From Chlorophyllum brunneum (taxonomy: Eukaryota; Basidiomycota; Agaricomycetes; Agaricales; Agaricaceae), in contig OY756139.1 in the NCBI GenBank assembly GCA_963576785.1, positions 868,001 through 932,000 on the forward strand: a stretch of DNA of 64,000 nt, in the 5' to 3' direction. A program made the translations under genes and the position numbers. The notes beneath the pieces were generated by a model. That model was not told the origin of the DNA, did not search any database, and was given only the letters and a program-made list of their open reading frames with translations. Positions 24,725 through 34,852 of this stretch are shown in pieces. Every line of letters starts with the position of its first letter. Position 1 is the stretch's first letter.

Positions 24725-25498
24725 CATATACATGATTATTATCTCCTGGACTTCAACCAAGATTTTTGTGTCTGTGTGTCTGTGTATTAGACTGTGGACC
24801 ACAATGATCACACACGTCCCCACTTAACTAGCATGAAGCCTCGGAGTTGGGCGTCTTCAGGGTACATATGATGAACCGCACTGACGGCCCAGGTTCCGAC
24901 CGGATCCTCGGGTTAAGGATAAATTTCTCCAACGGGGAGCTTTCAGGATTGCGCACGATCCACTGGGCGGGACCCTGGCTCTAGTGGATTTTTCAAGGAG
25001 CCATTATGTAATTACACCAGGAATAACCGCCACGAGGATTGCAGGCATTGGAGGGACCTATGTTTGATGTGTTATGCACGAGAATTCCGTGCACGGTCCC
25101 ACCTTGGATGATACTCAGCATTGTCCCAAGCGCGAATCCGTCGGAAAAATTATATCCTCTGCGTCCCATACATCTTATAGCACGATTGACTATCTCCATT
25201 AGAAGTAATCAATTCACTTGCTCAGCGATCAATCCACTGATTGTAGATGCGCCAACGCATCGGCGGAGAGTGGAGGGAACTTTCGCCTCCAACGACTCGA
25301 AGATCCAGCCAATGAACGAGATGGAAATCGTATTTGGATTTGTGACAAGCGAGTATGCGTAATCCGACTTAGGGCTACTCCAATCTATCAGTCAAATCAT
25401 CTGAATCTATCCTGAACAATGACCGGTCCTTTAACTGTTTCAGTCGGTCATCTTTCAACATTCTACCATGAGCACATCAGTATTCTTCCAGCCCAGAA
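24725..25498. other. Intergenic region with unassigned small ORFs
   Basis: About 770 bp. Two overlapping open frames on opposite strands stand out: minus 24993-25199 (68 codons) and plus 25039-25362 (107 codons). I recognise neither and see no splice-linked continuation. They could be remnants of an older gene or chance. Confidence 0.3.
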
Positions 25499-25911
25499 TC
25501 ACGACTGCCACAAAACAGACCTGTTGTCCATTCTCGCGTCTTCCCCTTCGACACCCACGATGGCTTGAGGCGCCTTTGCCTCAATCACCTAAGAAAACAT
25601 TTTATGTTGTGGGTGCTCATAATGAGGTGAAGACGTACATAGTGGTTATCGCAATGAGGACAATATTCATCACTTTCTTCATACACGGACATATCCTTCC
25701 TAAATGCCTTCTTGCATTTCTTGCAGATAAAGGCCATCTCTGTAGTCTTTGCCAATGGGTGTGTTTGTGACTCCGCGTGGCACTCGGCGCAATCATACCA
25801 TTGCTTGCAGCATGGTGCGCGAATGGATACTTGAGCGTTCAGAATATGCTTACTTGAGAATTGTGTCGGCGTGAGCACCAAAAGGGCGTAGCCAAAGTCC
25901 ACATACCACAT
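25499..25911 (-). CDS. CHY zinc-finger protein, Hot13-like
   Basis: Small zinc-binding protein of the CHY-finger family. In yeast the homologue Hot13 acts in the mitochondrial intermembrane space, helping to keep the Mia40 import oxidoreductase zinc-free and oxidised. Zinc ligands visible in order: MCKHILNAQV, CCKQWYDCAECH, THPL, then FICKKCKKAFRKD and DEYCPHCDNHYV. The coding part of exon 1 is just ATGTG (25911-25907), followed by an intron 25853-25906, exon 2 (25852-25639), intron 25589-25638 and exon 3 (25588-25499) coding for VIEAKAPQAIVGVEGEDARM and a short tail. An upstream open frame in another phase does not continue into the finger, so the ATG at 25911 is the natural start. Total about 108 residues, normal for the minimal family form. 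Confidence 0.85.
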
Positions 25912-26192
25912 CTATACTTAGATTATGCCGTAGACTTAGAAGTTGTGACACGCCTAGTAGAGCGATGATGATGCTGAATAGAGAACATGGTGGAACGGTG
26001 CGAAGACTTTTCTTACAATAGTTTCCCACACTCATCCAACCTGCCAATCACTGATTCGTCTTAACGCGATACACACAAAGTTCACAGCGCCTGTTTAAAT
26101 TTCCACCACTAATGATTAATTATTTACGGGCAATCCTCAAACATCATGATAGCATCAACAAAACTAGCTCAGCGCCATAATGCGCCCATCGA

Positions 26193-28165
26193 CTAGCAAG
26201 ACCTCCTCGCAAATATGTACGTATTGAGGCTAGTCGCCTTCAGCGGTAAAGCCCAATTACTTCCGCTTCCCGAAGCAGCGGTGATAGTCGCAAAATCTTC
26301 ACTGGCAGAAGTGCGGTGAGCTCCGGTAGCGCAGACGCTTTCTGGGAATGTAAGTGACAATGTTGAGTCAGCACTGTTCGGGTTCATGGCGATAACGTAG
26401 AAGTTGGATGAGTCTGTCACCGCCATCATGAACTTTGTCGAATCAGAACCGGTGATGGCGCGTCTCTGGGAGCCAGCTGCGGTTGGCAGATCAGAATCAG
26501 TGAAGTATCCACCAGAAGGAATAGACTCACGTTTGACGAAATTGCCGAAATGCTTGTATGTCCAAAACTGCTTCTTGATGTCTGTCAAAAAATTAAGCCA
26601 ACAAATCGATCTCTTGGAGGTTGGAAAAACTTACAAAGTTGGAAGTTGCCGTTCCGCGCGTAATTGCTATCGTAGTATATTAAGCCATCCTATTTCGGTA
26701 TCAACAACCACATTATGAGGCCACGGTTAGCGTGCCCACATTCCAACCATTCGAGTTAAAAGAGGTCGCGCAAGATGGGTTGTTCAACGGTGAACACCCC
26801 AGCCCTGGGTAGCAGAGGCGTCAGAAGTGGTGGGCCGGATCACCGGAAGGGCATACCATTGGAAACCAAGGTCCAGAACTGGGGATTAAAGTAAGTCTTC
26901 TAGAGACACTTCAGAAGTAGCATTACGTACGTCATAATGAGGCTCGTTGGCCAAGACGAGACTTTGGAACACAAGACTGGAGAACATCAAAGCATTCTTG
27001 ATACTGAAACTTCACGTCAGAGCCTGCGTTGCCCATAAAGTGATGAATGCAACATACGAAGGATCGTAGCCTCCAGACCACCCCTTCCCAGACCCATCTG
27101 CATTTCCGAGAGAGCAGCAGATTTCCTAAGGTTTATCAAGTCAAGAAAGAACAGACAGGTGATATACGAAGGCATACCGACATCCAAGTCAACTTCCCGG
27201 GATACCGACTTTTGGTACTGCTGACGTAGTTGGTGTAGCTTGTGTCACTCGGAAAGTCGTAAGTATGGTGGACCAACGCCGCAACCTTATCGACGACTTG
27301 AGGCAACCAAGCGGAATACTCGTTTTCCGCATTTCCGAGAGAGGAAGATTCATCCGCAAGGATACCAACAGTGGAGGCTAACCCTTTGGAATTAAGTGCA
27401 TTCCACAGACCATTCACAACTTCAGCTCGCCTAGTTAAGAATGTCAGGAATGTTTAAATCTGGATTCATCATTGTCACTCACTGGCTGGGAAGAACCTGC
27501 ATTCCCTCCTGCCCACAGGGCGAGGGTCCGAAGGTACTGTCGGGCTCGTTCATCGGGGAGACAAAATTAATGTTGATCCCTTGGGAGCGGAAGTGGGCGA
27601 TGACGTCGGCCAAGAAAGTCCCATAAGCATTCCCGTTTCCTGAAACCCCAAAGATGAACAAGGGTCGGTGATATTCAGTACCAAGCAGGAATCACCCACC
27701 ATTGACGAATTGCCCATTGCAACTTGCCCCCCCTGAAGTCAGCCTCGGTGGGGCGCTATTTGCGAAAGCAGTCAACGACTGCACACCTTGCATCGCCGCT
27801 TCCTTTAAAAAGTATTGTCCCTGTTGATCAGCATTGAAATTGTATACTCCAGGGCTAATGTAGAAGGTCTCCGGTGCCCGTGTCGGATTCGATACATTGG
27901 CCCCCCCGGCTCCGATATTGTATCGATAACTGGAAAGCCCCAGCCCACTTTGCGAGAATAACAATGAAGACAGGTCCTGTCTAGTTGCTTCGGGGAAGTG
28001 ATAAAGGTCATTGGGCCACCATGCGCCCGAGCCACCGATGCCTGTGAATGTTTGAGCAGGGCTGGACGAGACGGTAGCTGCGTGCACCACGACGGTGGGA
28101 ATGATGGATACCCAGATGAGACCAAGCAGAACGTGCATGGCAACGGATGGCCATCTAGAAGACAT
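26193..28165 (-). CDS. Secreted GH30 glycoside hydrolase (endo-beta-1,6-galactanase-like)
   Basis: Extracellular glycosidase of family GH30, most like the endo-beta-1,6-galactanase branch that cuts side chains of arabinogalactan proteins. It opens with a signal peptide (MHVLLGLIWVSIIPTVVVHA after a short N-extension from the ATG at 28165), then the (beta/alpha)8 start TFTGIGGSGAWWPNDLYHFP, GLSSYRYNIGAGG, TAFANSAPPRLTSGG and FVSPMNEPDSTFG, where the Glu of NEP is the acid/base. WMSEICCSLG, built across an intron, holds the nucleophile Glu. The C-terminal beta-sandwich includes FGNFVKRESIPSGGYFTDSD, FYVIAMNPNSADSTLSL and LNTYIFARRSC, ending at 26193. At least seven introns. Both catalytic carboxylates are present and the model appears intact. 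The exact substrate is inferred from resemblance. Confidence 0.85.
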
Positions 28166-29039
28166 TGTGTTAGAGCTGTCTGGCGCTTTGTGACTGACTT
28201 GTTGACGTCGAGTTTCAGCAGTGATTTCTCCTTAGAGTTAGGACGTCCAGGGGTAGCTCAAGGTCGTTTTATACGTCGTAGAGTTTTTCCGTGAATTGTA
28301 TGCCATAAAGCCCAAGAAGCTATAGAATCAGGAGCTGAGGCCAGGTGGTCTAGTCACTCGGCGTACAAAAAAAGCGAGAGCGGTCCGGCGGCGAGCGACT
28401 CCAGACACTATCTCTCGCGATACTTTAGTTCGGCGAGAGTAACAGTATCATTACATCGTTCACTGACCATATGTCATCCTCCCTTCAGTGGTTGATAGCT
28501 CCTTGGTATGTGTCATGGAGCCCTGAAGACCAGTGTTGGTCCAAACCCAGAGTTTGAGTATTTGCATCTGCAGGAAAGGTATCAACCTTGTGATTCAGGC
28601 GGCTTCTCGAAGACTAGCGCATGTCCGGAGCATCATTGACTGGCGCAGACGTGAGAAGTAGATACCATTAATGTTCAACAGTCTAATGCGGCTAGATGAG
28701 AGTCATGCATAAGTCATGCATCATGCATCATGATTGCGGGGAATCAATCTATGTAATGTAGTCGGCTAAAGGGTTCCATTCCAAGATGTGTTCGAGATGA
28801 ACACGGCAACGGAGCGTCATGGAACATCGGGTCAGCAGTATTATTAAAGGCTCACTCAGGGTCACCGCCGTTCCAGGTCAACAATCCAACTGATTGCGAG
28901 TTTTAATGTACAATATGTTGCCAACATCCGAGCGTTGAATGGATGTGATACAATTATAATGACAGGAAAAAAAGCATTGTCCCAATATGCAACAGGTAGT
29001 CATTAAAAACCCACTACCGTTTGAATGTGTATTTTGGTT
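28166..29039. promoter_or_regulatory. Upstream region of the GH30 gene
   Basis: About 870 bp between the 3' end of the membrane-protein gene and the GH30 start, both on the minus strand. It contains a cluster of TCATGCAT octamers at 28703-28728 about 540 bp upstream of the GH30 ATG. No gene seen. Confidence 0.4.
28703..28733. repeat. Three TCATGCAT octamers
   Basis: TCATGCAT occurs at 28703-28710, 28714-28721 and 28721-28728, followed by a fourth partial copy TCATGAT. The core CATG is palindromic, so the cluster could be a protein-binding site or a small hairpin; function unknown. Confidence 0.5.
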
Positions 29040-31173
29040 TTATCTGTACCCGTTCCAGCTCTGCAGCATACCCGAGATCTATGAAGAGCGTCAGCGTTAT
29101 CGTTCACTATTCATCGGGGGAAATAGAAACCTACCGATTGGCGATGTAAAACCATGTACAAGTGGATTCACGTTCGACATCCGCAGATCGTGAACCGACA
29201 GATTTGCTTCTGTCAGTGTATCGAATCCACCAAGTTCAATATCCGTTCCGCGTCTTCGATTCGGCCTGATTGGAGGCAGAGGTGCAGCGACGTCTCTCTC
29301 CTCGTCTTTCCAGTGTTTATCGATTGATAAACAATGCTCCCCGTTTGAGACATCATCAGAGAAAGGATCGTTGTTGTTCGGCTTGGACGGTAATGTCGTG
29401 AGGTTATGCGTACTCAGATAGTATCTATCTCCATGGCCAACGACCGAGTTTGCCTGAGTGTAGGAATGTGTCTCGGACATGTATGTGTTCATGCGACTAG
29501 GACCATGGGAGCCAAGTAAGCTTGCTGAGCGACCGAATGTGGAACGGCCCGTACGGGAGCGCTTGCGCTCTCTCTCGGCCTCCTTGGCCGCGATCTCGCC
29601 TTCTATCGAACGAGGGAAGAATATCTATTTCGATGAGCTTGGTCACCGAGTAAATATTGACAGATCTAACTTACGACAAGGGTGATGCCCGAAGAGATTG
29701 CAACACCGAACCCAGACAGAACGGCCAACAGGTCTATGATTGACAACGAGCTACGTCAGAGAATGTTGTTCACATGAACACCATGAAACGTACCTGTCCA
29801 GAGCATGTTCTCATTAATGTGATGGTCGTGTGGACGAGCACCATCCACCCCGAGGATAAGGAGAGGAACACAGAAGAAGAAACGGAAGAGGACACGTATT
29901 CTCTGAATTGGCTTGATTTGAGCGAGATGATAGGTATCTTAGTCATTGCAAGGCTCACGTTCAATTCCTCGAACTTGGTCAGTCGAACGATCGTCGAGAT
30001 ATCAACACCTTCTGATTTCTGAACGGGGGGGTTGACACTCGCAACGAAAGAAATGGGACAGGAGGCGCTTACCAAGTTCTTCAGGAAGGTCGGAAACATG
30101 AATCTAAGGAATAAGGTTGAAAAAGATTGGAACATCAAGAGTTACATCACACTCACAAGATAGGCACGAACCAGAGCGTTAACGACAGACTACCCAGACT
30201 CCCTGCCAAAAATGTATACGTTTCACTCTGTTCATCTCATTCATCAATTGCTGTCTGTCCAAGACTGACACGGACACAGACCTTCAAGGGATCTTGTCGT
30301 GTAAAAATGGTAACCAGTGGCATATAGGTCACAGCCACAACCGATCCAATGGCCCAGGTCTTGAAGTACAAGGTCTTGAACCAGTCTTGATTTTTCGATG
30401 TTGAATTTACGAGATATAACCAGAAACACAATTCTGATCAAAAAGAGATTCGACCAGTGCGATGCACACGATGAGGGTCTTGGTCAGCGTTCATGTTCTC
30501 GGGTGTTGTGTTGAATGAAGTCCGAGCTCACCTTCCAGGTGGGTGACCCTGTTCGGGTAACAAGACATCAGTTTCGAAAATTGGGCGCTAAGCGAGGCAA
30601 GGTGGGTCACCTACATCTCCAAACTCCAAGCGACCGAGAAACACAGTGTCAGGGGAAATATGAAACGTTGCGCAGCGGGCTCCCAGAGCGTATAGGGTTT
30701 GGGGATGACTGGCCTGTCCGTTAGCTATGGTAAACGGTAAACACGAGACGACCCACCCCCAAGAAAAGCAAACTCCACGAACCCCTCGCGGTACTTTATA
30801 ACGGCATTCCCAATCGCATATGTGGCTATTAGCGGAATGCTCAATAGATAGGAATACTAACATCCCCACCAAATCAGCGTACTCCGCTTCTAGTTGGAGG
30901 GTACTTACAGTCATGATCCGTTTGAAGGCCCCAGAGTATGGTCCACTATCCCACCTGTCCAAAGAAATGGTCAGAACCCCGGAGACGACGACATCGGGAT
31001 GAAGTACCTCAAACACTTGAAGCGGTCGAAAGACCAGAGATGGAATATCAGGAACCCTTCTAGCTGGAGTGACAATAGAATAAGGTCCCAGGACTACTTG
31101 GGGGCAGTAGAAAAGTTACCAGACAAGAGATGATCGACCAGACCAAGTACGTCGCGGGGGATGTGTGCGACAT
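29040..31173 (-). CDS. Basidiomycete multi-pass integral membrane protein of unknown function
   Basis: Many-exon gene for a conserved basidiomycete membrane protein with about seven hydrophobic segments and a long polar C-tail. Exons read MSHTSPATYLVWSIISCL, GFLIFHLWSFDRFKCLRWD, SGPYSGAFKRIMT, YSYLLSIPLIATYAIGNAV, KYREGFVEF, VIPKPYTLWEPAAQRFIFPL, CFSVAWSLE, THLEELCFWLYLVN, DWFKTLYFKTWAIGSVVAV, TYMPLVTIFTRQDPLK, FPTFLKNL, TIVRLTKFEELN, VILGVDGxxPHDHHINENMLWT-like joints and a positively charged SIEGEIAAKEAERERKRS stretch after the last helix. The tail carries several polar motifs and most likely ends at 29040-29042 after a small last exon. The overall plan (extracellular start, seven helices, long cytoplasmic tail) is receptor- or transporter-like but no biochemical role is known to me. 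Start chosen at 31173; the in-frame methionine at 31272 would add a proline-rich polar stretch. Confidence 0.72.
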
Positions 31174-31808
31174 CGTGAACAGAGGAAAAAGGGGTGTTGG
31201 CGGGGGTGAGGGAAGGAAATGAGGGAGCAAAGCTCGGGCCCGCGAGAAATGCAGAGAGTGCTCTTTTGGCAACGGCGTCCACGGTACTGAGAGTCAAAGT
31301 TGCTCAGGTGAACAGAATCGTAGCTATTCTGAGGGGTGTATCCAAGTATATATTGCCTCCACATGATAACTGTCAGAGTGTGAACGACTCTTGAGATCTG
31401 GATAGATTGATGCACTCACACTGCATTCACATGTCGGGCTCACGATAGACTTGGGTGTGTGACTCGGAGCCTTCCCCCTCCGAGTTGTGTCGCCTCGGTG
31501 CAATCCGAAGCCAGTGCTATTGCAGGTACAACACTACTTGCGCCGTGGTTATACTTAGCATTGGAAACGTTCACAGAGGCTGATATCAACTCACATCGCA
31601 GGGAAATTTGGGGAGTTGGGGTCTAACCCCTTCAGGAAAAGAGCGACAGAGGTACAGTCCAGTAAATAAGAGATGGGGAACAGTGATTGGGGATCGCCTG
31701 CTATCAAATCAGATCGGACGGTGTATATAAAAATTGCCATGTGAAACTACTCCAGCGTTGCAGACAATTCTATTGATTTTCAATTCCCATCACCCGTCTC
31801 AGAGCATC
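31174..31808. promoter_or_regulatory. Divergent promoter, membrane protein / ankyrin protein
   Basis: About 635 bp between two start codons facing apart. A TATATAAAAA box at 31724-31733 lies about 80 bp before the ankyrin-gene ATG at 31809. No matching TATA was found for the minus-strand gene. Confidence 0.5.
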
Positions 31809-32492
31809 ATGGAGTCGCCCACGGAAGATGATAGGGATGAACTACTTTTGTCATGCCGTTATGGTGACCTTGAAGAAATCCAACAGTTTGTGAAACAGTT
31901 TGGACAGGATGCGGTAGCCAAAATCGCGGATGATAACGGGAACACTGTCCTTCATATGGCCGCTGGTAATGGACACGAAGGTGAGCGAGAGTTTCAGGAG
32001 GTCTTCGAGTCGTGTGTTCCGCGGAAATGAAATCTGATGTTTGCAAGATGCTGTTTAGATGTCCTCGACTACCTCTTGTCCATTGTCCCCTCATCATCAC
32101 TTTCGACACAAAATAAGTCAGGCTCCACACCCCTACACTGGGCTGCGCTCAACGCCCACTTGTCCGTCATTAAGAAGATCGTTCAGCTACCCGGCGGTCA
32201 AGGGGTTGATCTCATCGACATCAAGAATGCAGCTGGCAGATCACCGCTCGCGGAAGCGGAAATGGCTGGATGGGATGAGGGTGCCCAGTGGCTTGTGGAA
32301 GTGATGAAGCTAGACCCCGAGCAAGGGGAATCCACCGCAGGCGATGATGGTGAAGATGCTGGAGAATGTGAGGGGGAGAAGGACATCCAAGTAGAGATCG
32401 AGGATGCTGATGGTCAGGTTGCCAGGATGTCGATTAGGGGAGGTGCTGTGACCGGTGGTTCTCGGTCGGCGAGCGAAAATGCCCAGCTCTAG
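31809..32492 (+). CDS. Small ankyrin-repeat protein, Yar1-like
   Basis: Two-exon gene for a protein of about 208 residues with ankyrin repeats. The first exon has RDELLLSCRYGDLEEIQQFV and DDNGNTVLHMAAGNGHE; after an intron (from 31980 to a TTTAG acceptor near 32058) come DVLDYLLSIV, NKSGSTPLHWAALNAHLSVI and NAAGRSPLAEAEMAGWDEGA. The rest is an acidic tail (GEDAGECEGEKD) ending in QVARMSIRGG. Size, number of repeats and the acidic C-terminus fit yeast Yar1, a dedicated chaperone that escorts ribosomal protein uS3 (Rps3) to the nucleus. The family assignment is an inference, since short ankyrin proteins are hard to tell apart. Confidence 0.75.
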
Positions 32493-34852
32493 CGCGGCGG
32501 CCATCAATGACCAACATAAAAAAAAAGAGGAAGATGGCTATGTACATGATAATTACCAATTCGTGCACCAGTACGTGTCATATCGCCTCAGGCGACGACC
32601 CGAATATACTGCAACTGCCGGGCCCATTACTGAAAAAAAGACGTTTCGTATCTCACGATCTTTGCTAATGAATATTCCAAGGCACTCGGCCGCCGCCACC
32701 ATGGGAGTTTTACGGCCTACACTTTCCGGGAATACGGCAGCTTCGTGATAAGTCTATTATAACCTCAACTAGAAGCCACCAGCGTTGCGCAGGATGAGTT
32801 GTCAACTTGAGGGCTCTACCTATCCAGATGCGGTCGGCGTATCTGCGGGTTGAAGCATAGTTGAGGCTCTGCTTGTCGAGCCAGGATTAGAAAAATCCGA
32901 CATACATATCCACTGACACCCGAGCACTGCCCAAGCATAGTTCGTAAGGCTGAGGATGTGACTGCGGCCTTGGGTGGATCTTAAGATTGTGTACCCTCCA
33001 CCAGCGTTCACGGATCTAGAAATTGAATGTTCAGATTATCAAAGCTGTGAAACCTGAGAGATAAGATTAGCACAAGGGATACTGAATTGGGTGAACGTAA
33101 TTCCTGCCCCTATCCTGGGCACCGGGATTTCGGGTTCGCTTCTGATCCGAGCGGGGAACAGGCGCTTGTATGGAGGGCGCCGAGATTAATGTGATTGAGT
33201 CTGGTGTACTCAAACATCATCATCATAATTTACACTCGTCCCCAAAGTGCATGATTATGATTCCTTCTTAATCCACCATTATAGTACTACGAGGTCCTCC
33301 CTATAGGCTTAATTATCCTGAGTGTAACTCCCAAAAGCCGGACTTGTCAATTCACCAAACCGCGGATCTTACTGGGTAATTGCAGCTTGGTACGCCCCAC
33401 AAAAACGGATTCGCTTAAGGTAGTGCCGGCCTGGAGCGAGAACTCCTCAAGGTCCACCCATTGTCTAGCATGGCTCCACAAAATGAATAGCTTGTTAGAA
33501 AAAAAGACACCCCTGGATTACACGAACTGGCACTGTTTGGAGGGTTGGGCCCGAGCACCTGGCTAATCTCAAAGTCATGTCTGCTAAATTTTCCGGGGGC
33601 CATGTATCTCGTTCCCCTGCTGCGTAGAGAGCGACATTTCAAGCTTCGGCGCCAGGATTAAAATTTAGGGCTTCTCTAATTCACTCGCGCGGAACTTTAC
33701 TCTTGTCGCGCGAGGCATCCAGGAGGCATTCATGATGCACGAAGACTTGCTCTCCTGGCGTTCTTCATTGCATTGGTATACTATAATTTGTCCGTTCTTC
33801 CGGCACGTAGATGTCCCTACCGGTCTAGCGTGCTGCGGGTGTCCTTCTTGAACAACGGAAATAACTCACAGCTCAATTAGCTGGACGGATTTCGCACCAG
33901 TGACCTTCTAACCACCGCGGGGACCTTGTCTCCAGCCTCGAGGATCGTTCTGAAGAGACAAGATTTGCTCAAGTGCGATGGTTTCGTGGTTCTCTGCATT
34001 GAGCCGAGGCACCTTGACACATTCTGATTTGCACTGATGAATCTCCTCGTCGTTATCACGAAAGAAGATGCTGGTTCCATCCCTCTGGTTCTCCACCGGC
34101 GGAAATGAATCAACGCTTCATTGAACAAACTTCTACTTCACCACCGAGCAAACTCCAGAAAACCCTTCAATACAGAATTGGGGGTTTGGTGTGAGGTTCG
34201 GACGCCTCTAGTGCGTGCGGACGCCCTAGGGTTCTAGTTACTAGCCTTGTTGAGACAATCAATCCAGATCTAAGTGCGCGTGGTCGTGGATAATCTGTTG
34301 AATATTGAATATTAGATGTTCGCTTCCCGATCGAGAGTGTCGCTGTAGTCAGTAAGGAGATAGATTAATTGGGTATAACGGCAGGTGCGTACTCCCAGCA
34401 CGCTTGCACTGAACCGACCTGCGCGAGGCATGTCGGAAAAAAAAAAAAAAAAATAGGAACGACTTACGGATGGGAATATTTATGAGACGTAAATGTCAGA
34501 GTAAAAGCTTCATTGACAGAGTATGATCGGACTGAGAAATATGGGTTCTGCCGTCCTGCAGAGAAAATTACCGCGCTCAGGAAGGACCAAACGGGGCTGA
34601 AAATTTCTCATTGGAAATGAGTTCACTGACTACTACTCACTAGGCTATTGTAGTCGTAAGATGGTTGAATCATTATTGGGCCCCGGAAAGGCCTCCATGG
34701 GAACTCAGGAAAATCAACCTGCTCACGTTTCACCTAATGAAGCCTCATGATTATAGAAGGAAATTCTGCACCAATCCAGAAAGTCTGATCGGGAGAGTAC
34801 ATACCCCTACATATATATATGTCCACACAATCCTCTTCTGCACCTCATCCCA
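32493..34852. other. Long intergenic region, no gene recognised
   Basis: About 2.4 kb. An open frame overlapping the end of the ankyrin gene (32455-32748) is probably 3' UTR. Between 32.8 and 34.2 kb there are only short frames (for example 33415-33642 minus, 33877-34128 minus) without recognisable motifs. Near 34438-34453 there is a run of about 16 A. CGGACGCC occurs twice within 25 bases around 34200. I cannot identify a transposon, but decayed mobile DNA would be a reasonable explanation for this low-density stretch. Confidence 0.35.

Noticed and set aside
34438..34453. Poly-A run as a sign of a processed retrocopy
   Set aside because: No intron-less copy of a recognisable gene lies upstream of the run.
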